Counted from the stretch's first letter, positions 20,172 to 29,152 are shown. The stretch is 64,000 nt of DNA from Bacillota bacterium (GCA_019423125.1 JAHZBZ010000003.1:133993-197992), one strand, 5' to 3'. Translations and numbers: made by a program. The notes: a model not told the origin generated them from the sequence alone.

Positions 20172-21269
20172 ATGTTTAAAGCGGACGATTACAGGCTTCG
20201 CGCAAAGGCGCTCTCCGACACGCTTGCGGAGACCAAAGAGGCGCTGGACATCGACATACTGAATGAAAAACTCCTCGCATTAAAGGCGGAGCAGGAAAAA
20301 CCCGAGGTCTGGCAGGACCTCGAAAAGTCCACAAAGCTCGGCAGGGAGATCGCGTCCGTCGAGGGCAAGGTCAACGCCTATGAAAAGGGCAGAAAGGCGC
20401 TCGAAGAGGTCAATTCCGTCATCGATCTGATCGAGGAGACGGAAGAGGAGGAGCTCATCCCGGAGCTCGATTCCCTTCTGGCGACGGCGGAGGCAGACCT
20501 CGAAGACATGCGCATCCGCACCCTTCTGCGCGGAAAATACGACGGGTTCAACGCCCTTCTGACCCTGCATTCGGGCGCGGGCGGCACCGAGAGCTGCGAC
20601 TGGGTGAGCATGCTCTACCGCATGTACACCCGCTATGCAGAGCGCAACGGGTTCAAGGTGACCGAGCTCGACCGCCTGGACGGCGACGAGGCGGGCATCA
20701 AGAGCGTCGATTTCAAGATCGAAGGGGAAAACGCCTACGGCTATCTGAAAGCGGAGAAGGGGGTACACCGCCTTGTCCGCATCTCGCCCTTCGACGCGAA
20801 CAAGCGCCGCCATACCTCCTTTGCATCCCTCGAGGTCATGCCCGAGATCGAGGACGACGGCGACGTCGAGATCCGAAGCGAAGATCTCAAAGTGACCACC
20901 TTCCGCTCCTCGGGCGCGGGCGGCCAGCACATCAACAAGACGGAATCCGCCATCCGCATCCAGCACATCCCGACGGGCATCGTCGTCTCTTGTCAGAACG
21001 AGCGCTCGCAGATCCAGAACCGCGAGATGGCGATGAAGATGCTGCGCTCCAAGCTCATCGAACTGCGCGAGAGCGAGCGCCTCGCCAATGAACAGAGCAT
21101 CAAGGGCGAGATCAAGAAGATCGAGTGGGGAAGTCAGATCCGAAGCTACGTCTTCTGCCCGTACACCCTCGTAAAGGACCATCGCACGGGCTGTGAGACG
21201 GGCAACATCCAGGCGGTGATGGACGGCGACATCCAGCCCTTCATCATCGATTACCTCAAAAAGAGCTGA
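20172..21269 (+). CDS. prfB: peptide chain release factor 2
   Basis: A 365-residue RF2 read in one continuous frame from ATG 20172 (GAGGTGATT before it). Domain 3 has the GGQ loop (SSGAGGQHINKTESAIRI) that triggers peptidyl-tRNA hydrolysis, and domain 2 has the SPF tripeptide (RISPFDANKRRHTSFAS), which marks RF2 (UGA/UAA) rather than RF1 (PxT). The programmed +1 frameshift with an in-frame UGA near codon 25, found in most prfB genes, is absent: the region reads ETKEALDIDILNEKL without interruption. It follows a consensus promoter and is two bases from the next gene. Confidence 0.95.
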   Translation: MFKADDYRLRAKALSDTLAETKEALDIDILNEKLLALKAEQEKPEVWQDLEKSTKLGREIASVEGKVNAYEKGRKALEEVNSVIDLIEETEEEELIPELDSLLATAEADLEDMRIRTLLRGKYDGFNALLTLHSGAGGTESCDWVSMLYRMYTRYAERNGFKVTELDRLDGDEAGIKSVDFKIEGENAYGYLKAEKGVHRLVRISPFDANKRRHTSFASLEVMPEIEDDGDVEIRSEDLKVTTFRSSGAGGQHINKTESAIRIQHIPTGIVVSCQNERSQIQNREMAMKMLRSKLIELRESERLANEQSIKGEIKKIEWGSQIRSYVFCPYTLVKDHRTGCETGNIQAVMDGDIQPFIIDYLKKS

Positions 21270-21271
21270 AC

Positions 21272-21895
21272 ATGAAGGGTTACCGCTACTTCCGCCGCGC
21301 GGGCAACGCGGCGCTCTTTTTCATCCTCGGCGGCATCTTCGTCGCGCTGGGCATCCTCTCCTTTTTCTGGCTGACCCTGCCCTTTGCGGTGTTCTCGCTG
21401 GTGTTCGGCGTCCTTCTCGCCGTATTGCCGCAGTTTGTCGTCTTTTCGCGCTATTCCCTGCGCGGCGGACGCCTGCGCTTTTGTTCGTACGGCATCCCGC
21501 GCAGCATTCCGCTCGAGCGCGTCGGCGCCGTCGTGATCTGCGTGGACGAAGAATACAGGCAGTGGAAGGGGTATTTTCCCGTCACCGTCCGCATCTCCGC
21601 GGGCGAGATCGAGGTCCCTTCCGTCTCCTTCCTGCGCTCCGCGGCCGAGGACGAGCTCGACCTGTGCGACACGCGCACAGCGGTGCGCAATTGTTTTTTT
21701 AAGGAATTTATCACCGACGGCGCGCTCGATCCCGATCTTCTTCCCGCGCTCGCGCAGGCGTATGCGGGGAAAGTCTACGTCTCGGAATACGTGTACGAGC
21801 TGTACAAGCCCGCCTTCGAAGGGCTGTTCGGCGAGCGGCTGACCGTCTACACGCGCATCCCGAAAGCCGCGGAAAAATACCGCGGGCAAAAGTGA
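21272..21895 (+). CDS. membrane protein of unknown function
   Basis: A 207-residue protein not recognised as any family. Two membrane helices occupy about residues 12-33 and 37-56; the rest is a cytosolic mixed domain with a beta-rich start (SLRGGRLRFCSYGIPRSIPLERVGAVVICVD). That segment recalls a bacterial PH-like fold, as in the protein encoded at 18232, but the similarity is only by eye. It begins two bases after prfB, so it is co-transcribed, and is followed by tsaD 62 bases later. Confidence 0.7.
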   Translation: MKGYRYFRRAGNAALFFILGGIFVALGILSFFWLTLPFAVFSLVFGVLLAVLPQFVVFSRYSLRGGRLRFCSYGIPRSIPLERVGAVVICVDEEYRQWKGYFPVTVRISAGEIEVPSVSFLRSAAEDELDLCDTRTAVRNCFFKEFITDGALDPDLLPALAQAYAGKVYVSEYVYELYKPAFEGLFGERLTVYTRIPKAAEKYRGQK

Positions 21896-21957
21896 GGGGA
21901 GACCCTCCTTTTTTTGTCATCTGTTTGTCATTGCCCCGATGGGGCGGGAGGTCATCC

Positions 21958-23013
21958 ATGGATTATGCGGCGAAATTTTCCCGCATCGGGAAAAAAACAG
22001 AACCCGTCATCCTCGGCATCGAGAGCTCGTGCGACGAGACGGCGGCGGCGCTCGTGCGCGGGCGTGAGCTCCTGTCCGACGTCATTCTCTCTTCCGCCGC
22101 CGAGCAGAGCAAATACGGCGGGGTGGTGCCCGAGATCGCCTCGCGCATGCACACGGACGCGATCGGCACCGCTGTCGAGCGCGCGGTGCGGGAGGCGGGC
22201 GTGGACAAGTCGCAGATCGACGCCGTCGCCGTGACGTACGGCGCGGGGCTTCTGGGCGCGCTGCTCGTCGGGCTCTCGTTTGCAAAGGCGTACGCCTATG
22301 CGCTGGACGTGCCGCTGATCGCGGTCAATCACATCCGCGGGCACATGGCGGCGGCGTATCTCGCCGACAAGACGCTCGAACCGCCCTTCGTCACCTTGCT
22401 CGCGAGCGGCGGACACACCGCCATTCTTCTTACGAAGAGCTATACCGACTTCAGCATCCTCGGCTCCACCCGCGACGACGCGGCGGGCGAGGCGTTCGAC
22501 AAGGCGGCGCGCGTGCTCGGACTGCCCTATCCGGGCGGGCCGCACGTCGAAAAACTCGCGCGGGAGGGGAAAAACTGCATCGCCTTTCCCAAGATGTTCT
22601 CGGGGGGCGGCTATGATTTTTCGTACAGCGGGCTCAAGACCGCGGTGATCAACTACTGCCACAACCGCGAGCAGAAGGGGGAGCCGTATTCGCGCGCGGA
22701 CGTCGCGGCGTCCTTTCAGAGCGCCGCGTGCGACGTGCTCGCCGAGCGCGCGGTGCGCGCCGCGCTCGAGCACGGTGTGGGCACCGTCGCCGCGGGCGGC
22801 GGCGTGATCGCCAACGGCTATATGCGCGAAAAGCTCCAAAAACTGTGCAAAGAGGCGGGGCTTCGCCTCGTTCTCCCCGAGCGGCGTTACTGCACGGACA
22901 ACGCCGCCATGATCGCGGCGGAGGGGCTCATCCGCTATATGGCGGGGGACTTTTCCGACCTGTCCGTCAACGCCTGCGCGCACATCCCGCTCGGCAAAAA
23001 GGGAAAACAGTGA
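21958..23013 (+). CDS. tsaD: tRNA N6-adenosine threonylcarbamoyltransferase
   Basis: A 351-residue TsaD/Kae1. I placed the start at ATG 21958 behind GGGAGG; the frame opens further upstream without a conserved sequence. The ASKHA ATPase signatures are present: LGIESSCDETAAALV, the iron/zinc motif NHIRGHMAAAY, LLASGGHTAILL, GSTRDDAAGEAFDKAAR, and GGGVIANGYMRE. It transfers threonylcarbamoyl to A37 of ANN-decoding tRNAs with TsaB, TsaC and TsaE, which are not in this window. A terminator follows. Confidence 0.96.
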   Translation: MDYAAKFSRIGKKTEPVILGIESSCDETAAALVRGRELLSDVILSSAAEQSKYGGVVPEIASRMHTDAIGTAVERAVREAGVDKSQIDAVAVTYGAGLLGALLVGLSFAKAYAYALDVPLIAVNHIRGHMAAAYLADKTLEPPFVTLLASGGHTAILLTKSYTDFSILGSTRDDAAGEAFDKAARVLGLPYPGGPHVEKLAREGKNCIAFPKMFSGGGYDFSYSGLKTAVINYCHNREQKGEPYSRADVAASFQSAACDVLAERAVRAALEHGVGTVAAGGGVIANGYMREKLQKLCKEAGLRLVLPERRYCTDNAAMIAAEGLIRYMAGDFSDLSVNACAHIPLGKKGKQ

Positions 23014-23037
23014 ATAAAACGCGCCCGATCGGGCAAT

Positions 23038-23070
23038 AACGCTTCCGGAATATCCGGAGGCGTTTTTTTT
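23038..23070 (+). terminator. terminator after tsaD that carries the next gene's Shine-Dalgarno
   Basis: AACGCTTCCGGA pairs with TCCGGAGGCGTT (12 bp, one G-U, ATA loop), then a T run to 23070. The right arm contains GGAGG (23056-23060), 10 bases before the ATG at 23071. Confidence 0.85.
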
Positions 23071-23511
23071 ATGCGATCGGCTTTACGCGCTTTCGCCGCG
23101 GTGCTCGCGGCGCTCTTTTTGCTCGCGCTCCTCGCGCTGCCGCAGCTTTTGCAGCGCACCCTGCTCTTTGAAGGGGGGGAGCGGTACGAATTTTATTCCG
23201 GCCGCCTGGGAAGCGACGCCCGCATCACGGGCGCGTCCGCGGAGGATGCGGCGCGCGTGCGGTTTTTCCTCCCGAACGTGACGGGGGAGAGCGCGCGGTA
23301 TGCGGACGCGGAGGACGCGTTTGCGCAGGCGGAGCGCTACGGCGCAGAACTCCTCTTCACGGAATACTGCGCGGACGTCGTCAATTATTACTATTACAGC
23401 GCCCGCCTGGGCGGCGGCGTGGAGGTCTGCGGCAGAACGGTCAACCTGCACGTCGCCCTGCGCGGCGGCGCCGCCTGCGTCGGAAGCCCGCTGATTTTCG
23501 GCGGATACTGA
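23071..23511 (+). CDS. secreted or membrane-anchored protein of unknown function
   Basis: A 146-residue protein with an N-terminal hydrophobic segment (residues 6-27), either an uncleaved anchor or a signal peptide, followed by an exported domain. The exported part ends with VNLHVALRGGAACVGSPLIFGGY preceded by DVVNYYYYSARL, a pattern I have seen in uncharacterised Clostridia proteins, but I cannot name a family. The ATG abuts the T run of the tsaD terminator, and the only ribosome site is inside the hairpin. It precedes an M23 peptidase gene by 75 bases. Confidence 0.65.
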   Translation: MRSALRAFAAVLAALFLLALLALPQLLQRTLLFEGGERYEFYSGRLGSDARITGASAEDAARVRFFLPNVTGESARYADAEDAFAQAERYGAELLFTEYCADVVNYYYYSARLGGGVEVCGRTVNLHVALRGGAACVGSPLIFGGY

Positions 23512-23586
23512 AAAATTTTTTCCGTCCGTGTATAAAAATCGGCGGGCGGGCAACAATCAAAGCAACAAATCTTTCGGAGGATGATT

Positions 23587-24234
23587 ATGAAAGAAACAAA
23601 GCACGCCGTGCCCGCGGAGGGTGCGGCAAGAAAGAGACTCTATTACATTCTGATCGCTGCCTGCGCGCTCGTTCTCGCGACGGCGGTCACGCTGACGGCG
23701 GTTTTCCTGACGCGCGGCGATTCCTCGCAGCTGGAAAACCCGGGCATCGACAATGAAGATCCCGACGACGATCCCGACGACGATCCCGATGAGCCGGACG
23801 AACCCAGCGGCACCGAGCTCGTGTTCGCGCTGCCCGTCGAGGGGACGGTTTCGACGGGTTACACCTTCTGGTATAACTCCACGCTCAACCGCTACTGCCT
23901 GCACACGGGCATCGACTTCAACGCCGAGGCGGGCACTGAAGTGTGCGCCGCGGCGGCGGGCACGGTCGTCGAGATCAGCGACACGCTGCTCGAGGGCGGA
24001 AAAGTTGTCATCGACCACGGCAACGGCCTGACCAGCGAGTATGCGTCGGTGGACGTCGCCTCCTCGCTGAAAGAGGGCGACACCGTCGCGAAAGGGGACG
24101 TGATCGGTTCCGTCTCCGCGTCCGCGGACGTGATGGGCAACGAGTACGACGTCGGCTCGCATCTGCACTTTGCGATGTACGAGGAAGGCGCGAGCGTGGA
24201 TCCTTCCGCCTATCTCGACATGGACGAGAAATAA
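23587..24234 (+). CDS. membrane-anchored M23 peptidase (LytM domain)
   Basis: A 215-residue protein; ATG 23587 is chosen over the ATG two codons earlier because it lies 6 bases after GGAGG. It has a single N-terminal membrane helix (about 18-42), an Asp/Pro-rich linker with repeated DDDP units, and a C-terminal M23 domain. Zinc ligands look complete: LHTGIDFNAEAG (His, Asp) and SHLHFAMYEEG (HxH). M23 enzymes cut peptide bridges in peptidoglycan. The size and layout resemble SpoIIQ-type sporulation proteins, but no sporulation gene lies next to it, so that is only a possibility. Confidence 0.85.
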   Translation: MKETKHAVPAEGAARKRLYYILIAACALVLATAVTLTAVFLTRGDSSQLENPGIDNEDPDDDPDDDPDEPDEPSGTELVFALPVEGTVSTGYTFWYNSTLNRYCLHTGIDFNAEAGTEVCAAAAGTVVEISDTLLEGGKVVIDHGNGLTSEYASVDVASSLKEGDTVAKGDVIGSVSASADVMGNEYDVGSHLHFAMYEEGASVDPSAYLDMDEK

Positions 24235-24285
24235 GGCGTGACCCCGCGGGGGGAACGCTCTCCCTTTCGAAAGGGCAGACGTGCG

Positions 24286-24320
24286 AAGGCGCGGCGCAAA
24301 GTTTTGCGCCGCGCCTCTTT
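24286..24320 (+). terminator. terminator after the M23 gene
   Basis: AGGCGCGGCGCAAA pairs perfectly with TTTGCGCCGCGCCT (GT loop), followed by CTTTT. A 14-base palindrome CCCTTTCGAAAGGG lies just upstream at 24262-24275. Confidence 0.9.
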
Positions 24321-24334
24321 TGTGCGAAAAAAAC

Positions 24335-24363
24335 TTGTATAATGCCCGCAAATATGCTAAAAT
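24335..24363 (+). promoter_or_regulatory. promoter of radC-gltX operon
   Basis: TTGTAT, 17-base spacer, TAAAAT with a TGC extension, 45 bases before radC. Confidence 0.7.
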
Positions 24364-24408
24364 AAAGGGGAAAAACCGCCCGCAGGGGCGGGGAAGAGGG
24401 CGGAAAGG

Positions 24409-25089
24409 ATGCACGAAGGACACAGAGAACGAATGCGGGAGCGGCTGTTCGCACACGGCGGGTCGCTGACCGATCACGAACTCCTCGAAATAGCGCTCTT
24501 CGGCTGTATCGGCCGAAAGAACACCAATCCGCTCGCTCACGACCTGCTCGAGAGCTTCGGCACGCTCAAGGGCGTGTTCAGCGCTTCGCCGCAACTGCTC
24601 TGCACCGTCGCGGGCGTCGGCCCGCAGACGGCGGAATACCTGCACATGATCGGGCTCATCATGCACCGCATCCGCGAGAGCGAGTCCGCCTTCGTGCGCA
24701 TGTACAACTACGCCGAGGCGACGGAATACATACGCGGCCGCTATGCGGGCTGTGCCGCCGAAAAGACGGAGATCTACCTCATCGACGAGCGCGGCATGCT
24801 GCTCTGCTGCAAGTCGTTCACCGAAATGCGGCGCGGTGTCGTGTTCATCGACCTGAAGGAACTCTCCTTCATTCTCTCCGAGGTCAAACCCGCAAACCTC
24901 ATCCTCTCGCACAACCATCCGAGCGGCAATCCGAGCCCGTCGGACAGCGACGACGCGACGCTCGCCGAAGTCGTGCGCGCCTGCCGCGTGCACGGCGTCT
25001 CCGTCTGCGACAGCGTCATCTGCGCGGACGGGAAGATCTTCAGCTATTATTACGCCAACCGCCTCGCGCGGCTGGGTCTTGACAAATAA
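24409..25089 (+). CDS. radC: RadC-family JAB-domain protein
   Basis: A 226-residue RadC. The N-terminal half contains the helix-hairpin-helix type region (LHTVAGVGPQ-like LCTVAGVGPQTAEYL). The C-terminal JAB1/MPN+ domain has the JAMM metal motif HNHPSGNPSPSDSD, with His168, His170, Ser178 and Asp181. Despite its name, family function is uncertain; a role in DNA repair was not upheld for E. coli. It begins an operon with gltX 20 bases downstream. Confidence 0.92.
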   Translation: MHEGHRERMRERLFAHGGSLTDHELLEIALFGCIGRKNTNPLAHDLLESFGTLKGVFSASPQLLCTVAGVGPQTAEYLHMIGLIMHRIRESESAFVRMYNYAEATEYIRGRYAGCAAEKTEIYLIDERGMLLCCKSFTEMRRGVVFIDLKELSFILSEVKPANLILSHNHPSGNPSPSDSDDATLAEVVRACRVHGVSVCDSVICADGKIFSYYYANRLARLGLDK

Positions 25090-25109
25090 TTCAAAGAAGG
25101 GTATCGCAA

Positions 25110-26549
25110 ATGAAAGAAGTCAGAACGAGATTCGCCCCCAGCCCCACGGGGTACATGCACATCGGCAACCTGCGCACCGCGCTCTACGGCTATCTCTACG
25201 CCAGGCGCGAGGGCGGGAAATTCATCCTGCGCCTTGAAGACACGGACAGCAAGCGCTACGTGGACGGCGCCGTGCAGATCATCTACGACACACTGAAAGA
25301 CGCGGGCATCTTCTACGACGAAGGCCCCGACGTCGGCGGGGATTACGGCCCCTACGTGCAGAGCGAGCGCGCGGCGATCTATAAGGAATACGCCGAAAAA
25401 CTGGTCGAACTGGGCGGCGCGTATTACTGCTTCTGCGACAAGGAGCGCATCGATTCGCTCAAAGACGAGAACGGGGTCGGCAGGTACGACAAGCATTGCC
25501 TGCACCTGAGCCGCGAGGAGGTCAAAGAAAAGCTCGCGGCGGGCGTTCCCTACGTCATCCGCCAGAACGTCCCGCTCGAGGGGAGCGGCAGCTACGAGGA
25601 CCTCGTCTACGGCACCGTCACCGTCGATTTCAAGGACATCGAGGACGGCATCCTGCTCAAGAGCGACGGCATGCCCACCTATAACTTTGCAAACGTCGTG
25701 GACGACCACCTGATGGGCATCACACACGTCATCCGCGGGAGCGAGTACCTCTCGTCCACGCCCAAATACAACCTGATGTACGACGCGTTCGGCTGGGAGC
25801 GCCCGACCTATATCCACCTCCCGCCCATCATGAAGAACGCGCACGAGAAGCTGTCCAAGCGCAACGGCGACGCGAGCTACCAGGATCTCGTCGAAAAGGG
25901 GTACGTCAAAGAGGCGATCATCAACTACATCGCCCTGCTCGGCTGGAGCCCCAAGAGCAACGTGGAAAAGATGTCCCTGCGCGAGCTGGAAGAGCACTTC
26001 TCCCTCTCGGGGCTGAACAAGTCTCCCGCCATCTTCGACGAGCTCAAACTGCGCTGGCTGTCCGGCGAGTACATCAAGGAGATGGACTTCGAGACATACC
26101 GCGCCCTCGCGCTGCCCTTCCTCAAAAAGAGCAAGGCGTACGGAAAATACGACGAGGAAAAACTTCTGCGCATGGTCAAGACGCGCGTGGACATCTTCGG
26201 CGACATCCCCGCAAAGCTGGACTTCCTCGAAGAATACGGCGCGATCGACCCCGCGCTCTACTTCAACAAAAAGATGAAATCGGACGCGGAGATCGCAAAG
26301 CGCGTTCTCCCCGCCGCAAAAGAGACGCTCGCGGGCGTGCAGAACTTTGAAAACGCCGCGCTGTACGAGGCGCTGTGCGCGCTCGCCGCGCAGCTCGGCA
26401 TGAAGAACGGGCAGGTGCTCTGGTGCGTCCGCATCGCGCTGACCGCGCGCGAGAACACGCCGGGCGGCGCCAGCGAGATGGCGGAACTGCTCGGCAAAGA
26501 GCGCTGTCTTTCCCGCCTCACCGCGGCGATCGAAGCGCTCGGGGCATGA
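25110..26549 (+). CDS. gltX: glutamyl-tRNA synthetase
   Basis: A 479-residue class I synthetase. The HIGH motif appears as FAPSPTGYMHIGNLRTAL and the KMSKS loop as HEKLSKRNGD. The C-terminal anticodon-binding helical domain is of normal length. It charges tRNA-Glu, and probably tRNA-Gln if the GatCAB route is used, which cannot be judged here. The gap to radC is too short for a T-box. Its stop overlaps the start of a histidine kinase gene by 4 bases, an unusual partner. Confidence 0.96.
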   Translation: MKEVRTRFAPSPTGYMHIGNLRTALYGYLYARREGGKFILRLEDTDSKRYVDGAVQIIYDTLKDAGIFYDEGPDVGGDYGPYVQSERAAIYKEYAEKLVELGGAYYCFCDKERIDSLKDENGVGRYDKHCLHLSREEVKEKLAAGVPYVIRQNVPLEGSGSYEDLVYGTVTVDFKDIEDGILLKSDGMPTYNFANVVDDHLMGITHVIRGSEYLSSTPKYNLMYDAFGWERPTYIHLPPIMKNAHEKLSKRNGDASYQDLVEKGYVKEAIINYIALLGWSPKSNVEKMSLRELEEHFSLSGLNKSPAIFDELKLRWLSGEYIKEMDFETYRALALPFLKKSKAYGKYDEEKLLRMVKTRVDIFGDIPAKLDFLEEYGAIDPALYFNKKMKSDAEIAKRVLPAAKETLAGVQNFENAALYEALCALAAQLGMKNGQVLWCVRIALTARENTPGGASEMAELLGKERCLSRLTAAIEALGA

Positions 26550-27811
26550 ACAGGCAGGAGGGGACGGGCCTGAGCGAGCGCCGCTTTGCGCGCATCCTCA
26601 GCCTGATCATCGTCATTCTGCTCGGCGTCGTGTGCGTGTACGTCGTCCTGCTCGCGCTGGACCGCGACGTGCGCACGGTGTTTTTCTCCATCCCCGTCGC
26701 GGTGGCGCTGCTCGTCTCCATGATCGTCAAGGTGTTCGCCCTTCACTCTTTTAACGCGAAGATCGCCTGTTATGTGATAGACAGCGTCCTGCTCGTCTTG
26801 CTCAACTTCTTTTCGGGCTGGACGGTCTCGGTGAATTACACGACTTACTGCTATCTCGTCTACGTCATCGTGCTCTCGGAGTTCTACCTCTCGGCGCCCC
26901 GCCTGCGCGACAACCTGATCATGTTCTGCGTCAACTTTGCGGCATACACGGCGCTGTACGTCATCATCGCGCTTTACAACCGCGAGCTCGCCTCGGCGTT
27001 TGACATCTCCTCGCAGTTCTTCCTCGCCTTTATCGTCATGGTCCTGCATTTCGTCATCTGCAATTTCGCGACGACGGTCTACCGCAAGAACAGGCAGATC
27101 GAGGAAAACCTCGAAAAGCTCGAGGAGAGCCGCAACGAGCTCCTCCGCGCCTACGACAAGCTGGAGGAGGCGACGGTCATCGAGGAGCGCAACCGCATCG
27201 CAAAGGAGATCCACGACACGGCGGGACATTCGCTGACAACCGTCATTATGCAGACGGAGGCGGCAAAGCTCGCGCTCGGCAAGGACGAAGAGCGCGCGCG
27301 CCGCTGTGTGGAGGCGGCAAATCTGCAGGCGAAGAACTGTCTGGACGAGCTCCGTCTGTCCGTGCACCTGCTCTCGGGCAAGCGCGAGAACGTCTCTTTC
27401 AAGGAATATCTCGAAAATATCCTCGGCGAGACGGCGGAGGGCACTTCCTTCACCGTCCGAAGCAAGATCGACGACGTGTCTCTGACAGACGAGGCGGAGC
27501 GCTTCGTCAGCAACACCTTGCGCGAGGGCATCTCCAACGGCGTCCGTCACGGCGGGAGCACCGCCTTTTTCTTCGAGCTCAAGGACATGGGCAACTTCGT
27601 CGAGTTTTTGCTCTCGGACAACGGCAGGGGTGCGGATATGGCGAGCTTCAAAGAGGGGTTCGGCCTCTCGCACATGCGCGCCAAGGCGGAGGCGCTGGGC
27701 GGCATGCTTCAGTTTTCAAGCGAGGAAGGGGAAGGCTTTGAGATCCGTCTCAGCCTGCCCGGTTCGCTCAAGGCGGACCCGGAAACGCAGACATATAAGG
27801 AGGAGCCATGA
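26546..27811 (+). CDS. NarL-type sensor histidine kinase (HisKA_3)
   Basis: A 421-residue membrane kinase starting within the gltX stop. Residues about 15-175 form five or six membrane helices with short loops and no extracytoplasmic sensor domain. A coiled coil (180-210) leads to the dimerisation helix ERNRIAKEIHDTAGHSL with phospho-acceptor His223. The HATPase domain has a weak N box (REGISNGVRHGG), DNGRGAD and GFGLSHMRAKAEALGG. The partner regulator is the next gene, overlapping by 4 bases. The signal may be membrane-related; LiaS/DesK-like sensors have a comparable layout, but this is inference. Confidence 0.9.
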   Translation: MNRQEGTGLSERRFARILSLIIVILLGVVCVYVVLLALDRDVRTVFFSIPVAVALLVSMIVKVFALHSFNAKIACYVIDSVLLVLLNFFSGWTVSVNYTTYCYLVYVIVLSEFYLSAPRLRDNLIMFCVNFAAYTALYVIIALYNRELASAFDISSQFFLAFIVMVLHFVICNFATTVYRKNRQIEENLEKLEESRNELLRAYDKLEEATVIEERNRIAKEIHDTAGHSLTTVIMQTEAAKLALGKDEERARRCVEAANLQAKNCLDELRLSVHLLSGKRENVSFKEYLENILGETAEGTSFTVRSKIDDVSLTDEAERFVSNTLREGISNGVRHGGSTAFFFELKDMGNFVEFLLSDNGRGADMASFKEGFGLSHMRAKAEALGGMLQFSSEEGEGFEIRLSLPGSLKADPETQTYKEEP

Positions 27812-28458
27812 AGATCAAAGTGATGATCGTGGACGATCAGGTGATCCTCTCGGAGGGGATACGCAGCATCCTTTCCTCTTCGGACGCGCTGGAGGTCATC
27901 GCGACCTGCGAGGACGGCCAACAGGCTTTGGATGTGATGCAGGCGGGCAAGGTGCCCGACGTGGTCCTGCTCGACATCCGCATGCCGAACATGAACGGCG
28001 TCGTCACGACGGGGGAGATCCGCAAGCGCTTCCCCGCCGTAAAGGTGCTCATTCTGACTACCTTTGACGACAGCGACTACATACTCAGCGCGCTCAACAA
28101 CGGCGCGTGCGGCTATCTTCTCAAGGACATCGGCGCGGACGCGCTCATCGAGGCGATCGAGAATGCCTACGCGGGGGACACCATCCTGCCCGCGAAGATC
28201 GCGCGCAAGATCACCGACGCCGCGAAGATGGTCACCAACGACCGCGAGATACGGCTTCGCCGCGCTTTCTCTCTCTCGGACAGGGAGGTGGAGATCGCGC
28301 TCATGCTCTTCGAGGGGTTCAACAACCGCCAGATCGCCTCGGCGCTCAACCTCTCGGACGGCACCGCGCGCAATTACATCAGCGCTATTTATCTGAAGCT
28401 CGGCTGTGACGGCAGGGCGGAAGCGATCGCGAAGATGCGCGAAACGCTCGGAAACTGA
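27808..28458 (+). CDS. NarL/LuxR-type response regulator
   Basis: A 216-residue regulator. The receiver has Asp9-Asp10, phospho-acceptor Asp56 in LLDIRMPNMNG, Thr in LTTFDD and Lys in YLLKDIGAD. The C-terminal LuxR helix-turn-helix is FSLSDREVEIALMLFEGFNNRQIASALNLSDGTARNYIS, slightly divergent from the consensus but complete. It is translationally coupled to the kinase upstream. Its targets are unknown; autoregulation is common in this family. Confidence 0.93.
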   Translation: MKIKVMIVDDQVILSEGIRSILSSSDALEVIATCEDGQQALDVMQAGKVPDVVLLDIRMPNMNGVVTTGEIRKRFPAVKVLILTTFDDSDYILSALNNGACGYLLKDIGADALIEAIENAYAGDTILPAKIARKITDAAKMVTNDREIRLRRAFSLSDREVEIALMLFEGFNNRQIASALNLSDGTARNYISAIYLKLGCDGRAEAIAKMRETLGN

Positions 28459-28468
28459 GGAAAAAACC

Positions 28469-29152
28469 ATGGAAGAGAAAAAAGGGCTTGTCTGCGAGGC
28501 GTGCGGCGGCACCCTGCGCCTTTCGGAAGGGGGCGGGCGCGCCGTCTGTCCCTATTGCGGGCGGGTGTACGATCTGGAAAAACGCGAAGAGGCGGGGCCT
28601 TGCGGCTTCGTCGAGAGCCTGCGCAGGCGCGCGGGGGTGGTCGCGGCAAACTTCGGGCTGGCGCAGGGCCGCGCGGCGTCGGATTCCTTCGACGGCGACG
28701 AACGGGCGGCGGAGCGCCGCCTTCTCGCGAATGCCGCGGTCAAAGACGGCGTTCTGAAGCGCTACCGCGCGCGGGAAGCGGGGGAATACGCCCGCATCCC
28801 CGACGAGATCGTGCGCGTCGCGCGCCGCGCCGCGTATAAGGACAAACTGCTCGGCAGGCTTTCCGTCGCGCCGCAGGTGAAAGAGCTGGGCGCAAAGTGC
28901 TTTTCCCGCTGTGCGTCGCTGACCTCTCTGCGGCTGGAGGGGTGTGAAAAGCTGGGTGCGCGCGCGTTCGCAAAGTGCGAGGCGCTGCGCGAGGTGACCA
29001 TCGCGCGGCACATCCCCGAGACGGGCAAAAAGGTGTTTGCGGGCTGCAAGCACATCTCGCGGGTCATCCTCCCGCGCAGCATGGAGCCGCGCATCTCACG
29101 CCTGTTCGGCATTCTGGCAAAATTCCGCATCGAATTTGTGTTCATGGACTGA
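28469..29152 (+). CDS. zinc-ribbon protein with BspA-like leucine-rich repeats
   Basis: A 227-residue soluble protein starting at ATG 28469, ten bases after the regulator. The N-terminus is a zinc ribbon (CEACGG...CPYCGRVYDLEKR). The middle is Arg/Ala-rich and helical. From about residue 125 on, leucine-rich units occur of the LRR_5 type (APQVKELGAKCFSRCASLTS, LRLEGCEKLGARAFAKC, EVTIARHIPETGKKVFAGC, ISRVILPRSMEPRI). Each ends in a Cys-containing turn, as in BspA repeats. No secretion signal, so it probably acts in the cytosol. Operon position suggests a link to the two-component system, but no function is known. Confidence 0.72.
   Translation: MEEKKGLVCEACGGTLRLSEGGGRAVCPYCGRVYDLEKREEAGPCGFVESLRRRAGVVAANFGLAQGRAASDSFDGDERAAERRLLANAAVKDGVLKRYRAREAGEYARIPDEIVRVARRAAYKDKLLGRLSVAPQVKELGAKCFSRCASLTSLRLEGCEKLGARAFAKCEALREVTIARHIPETGKKVFAGCKHISRVILPRSMEPRISRLFGILAKFRIEFVFMD

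Noticed and set aside
25090..25109. T-box leader for gltX
   Set aside because: Only 20 bases separate radC and gltX.
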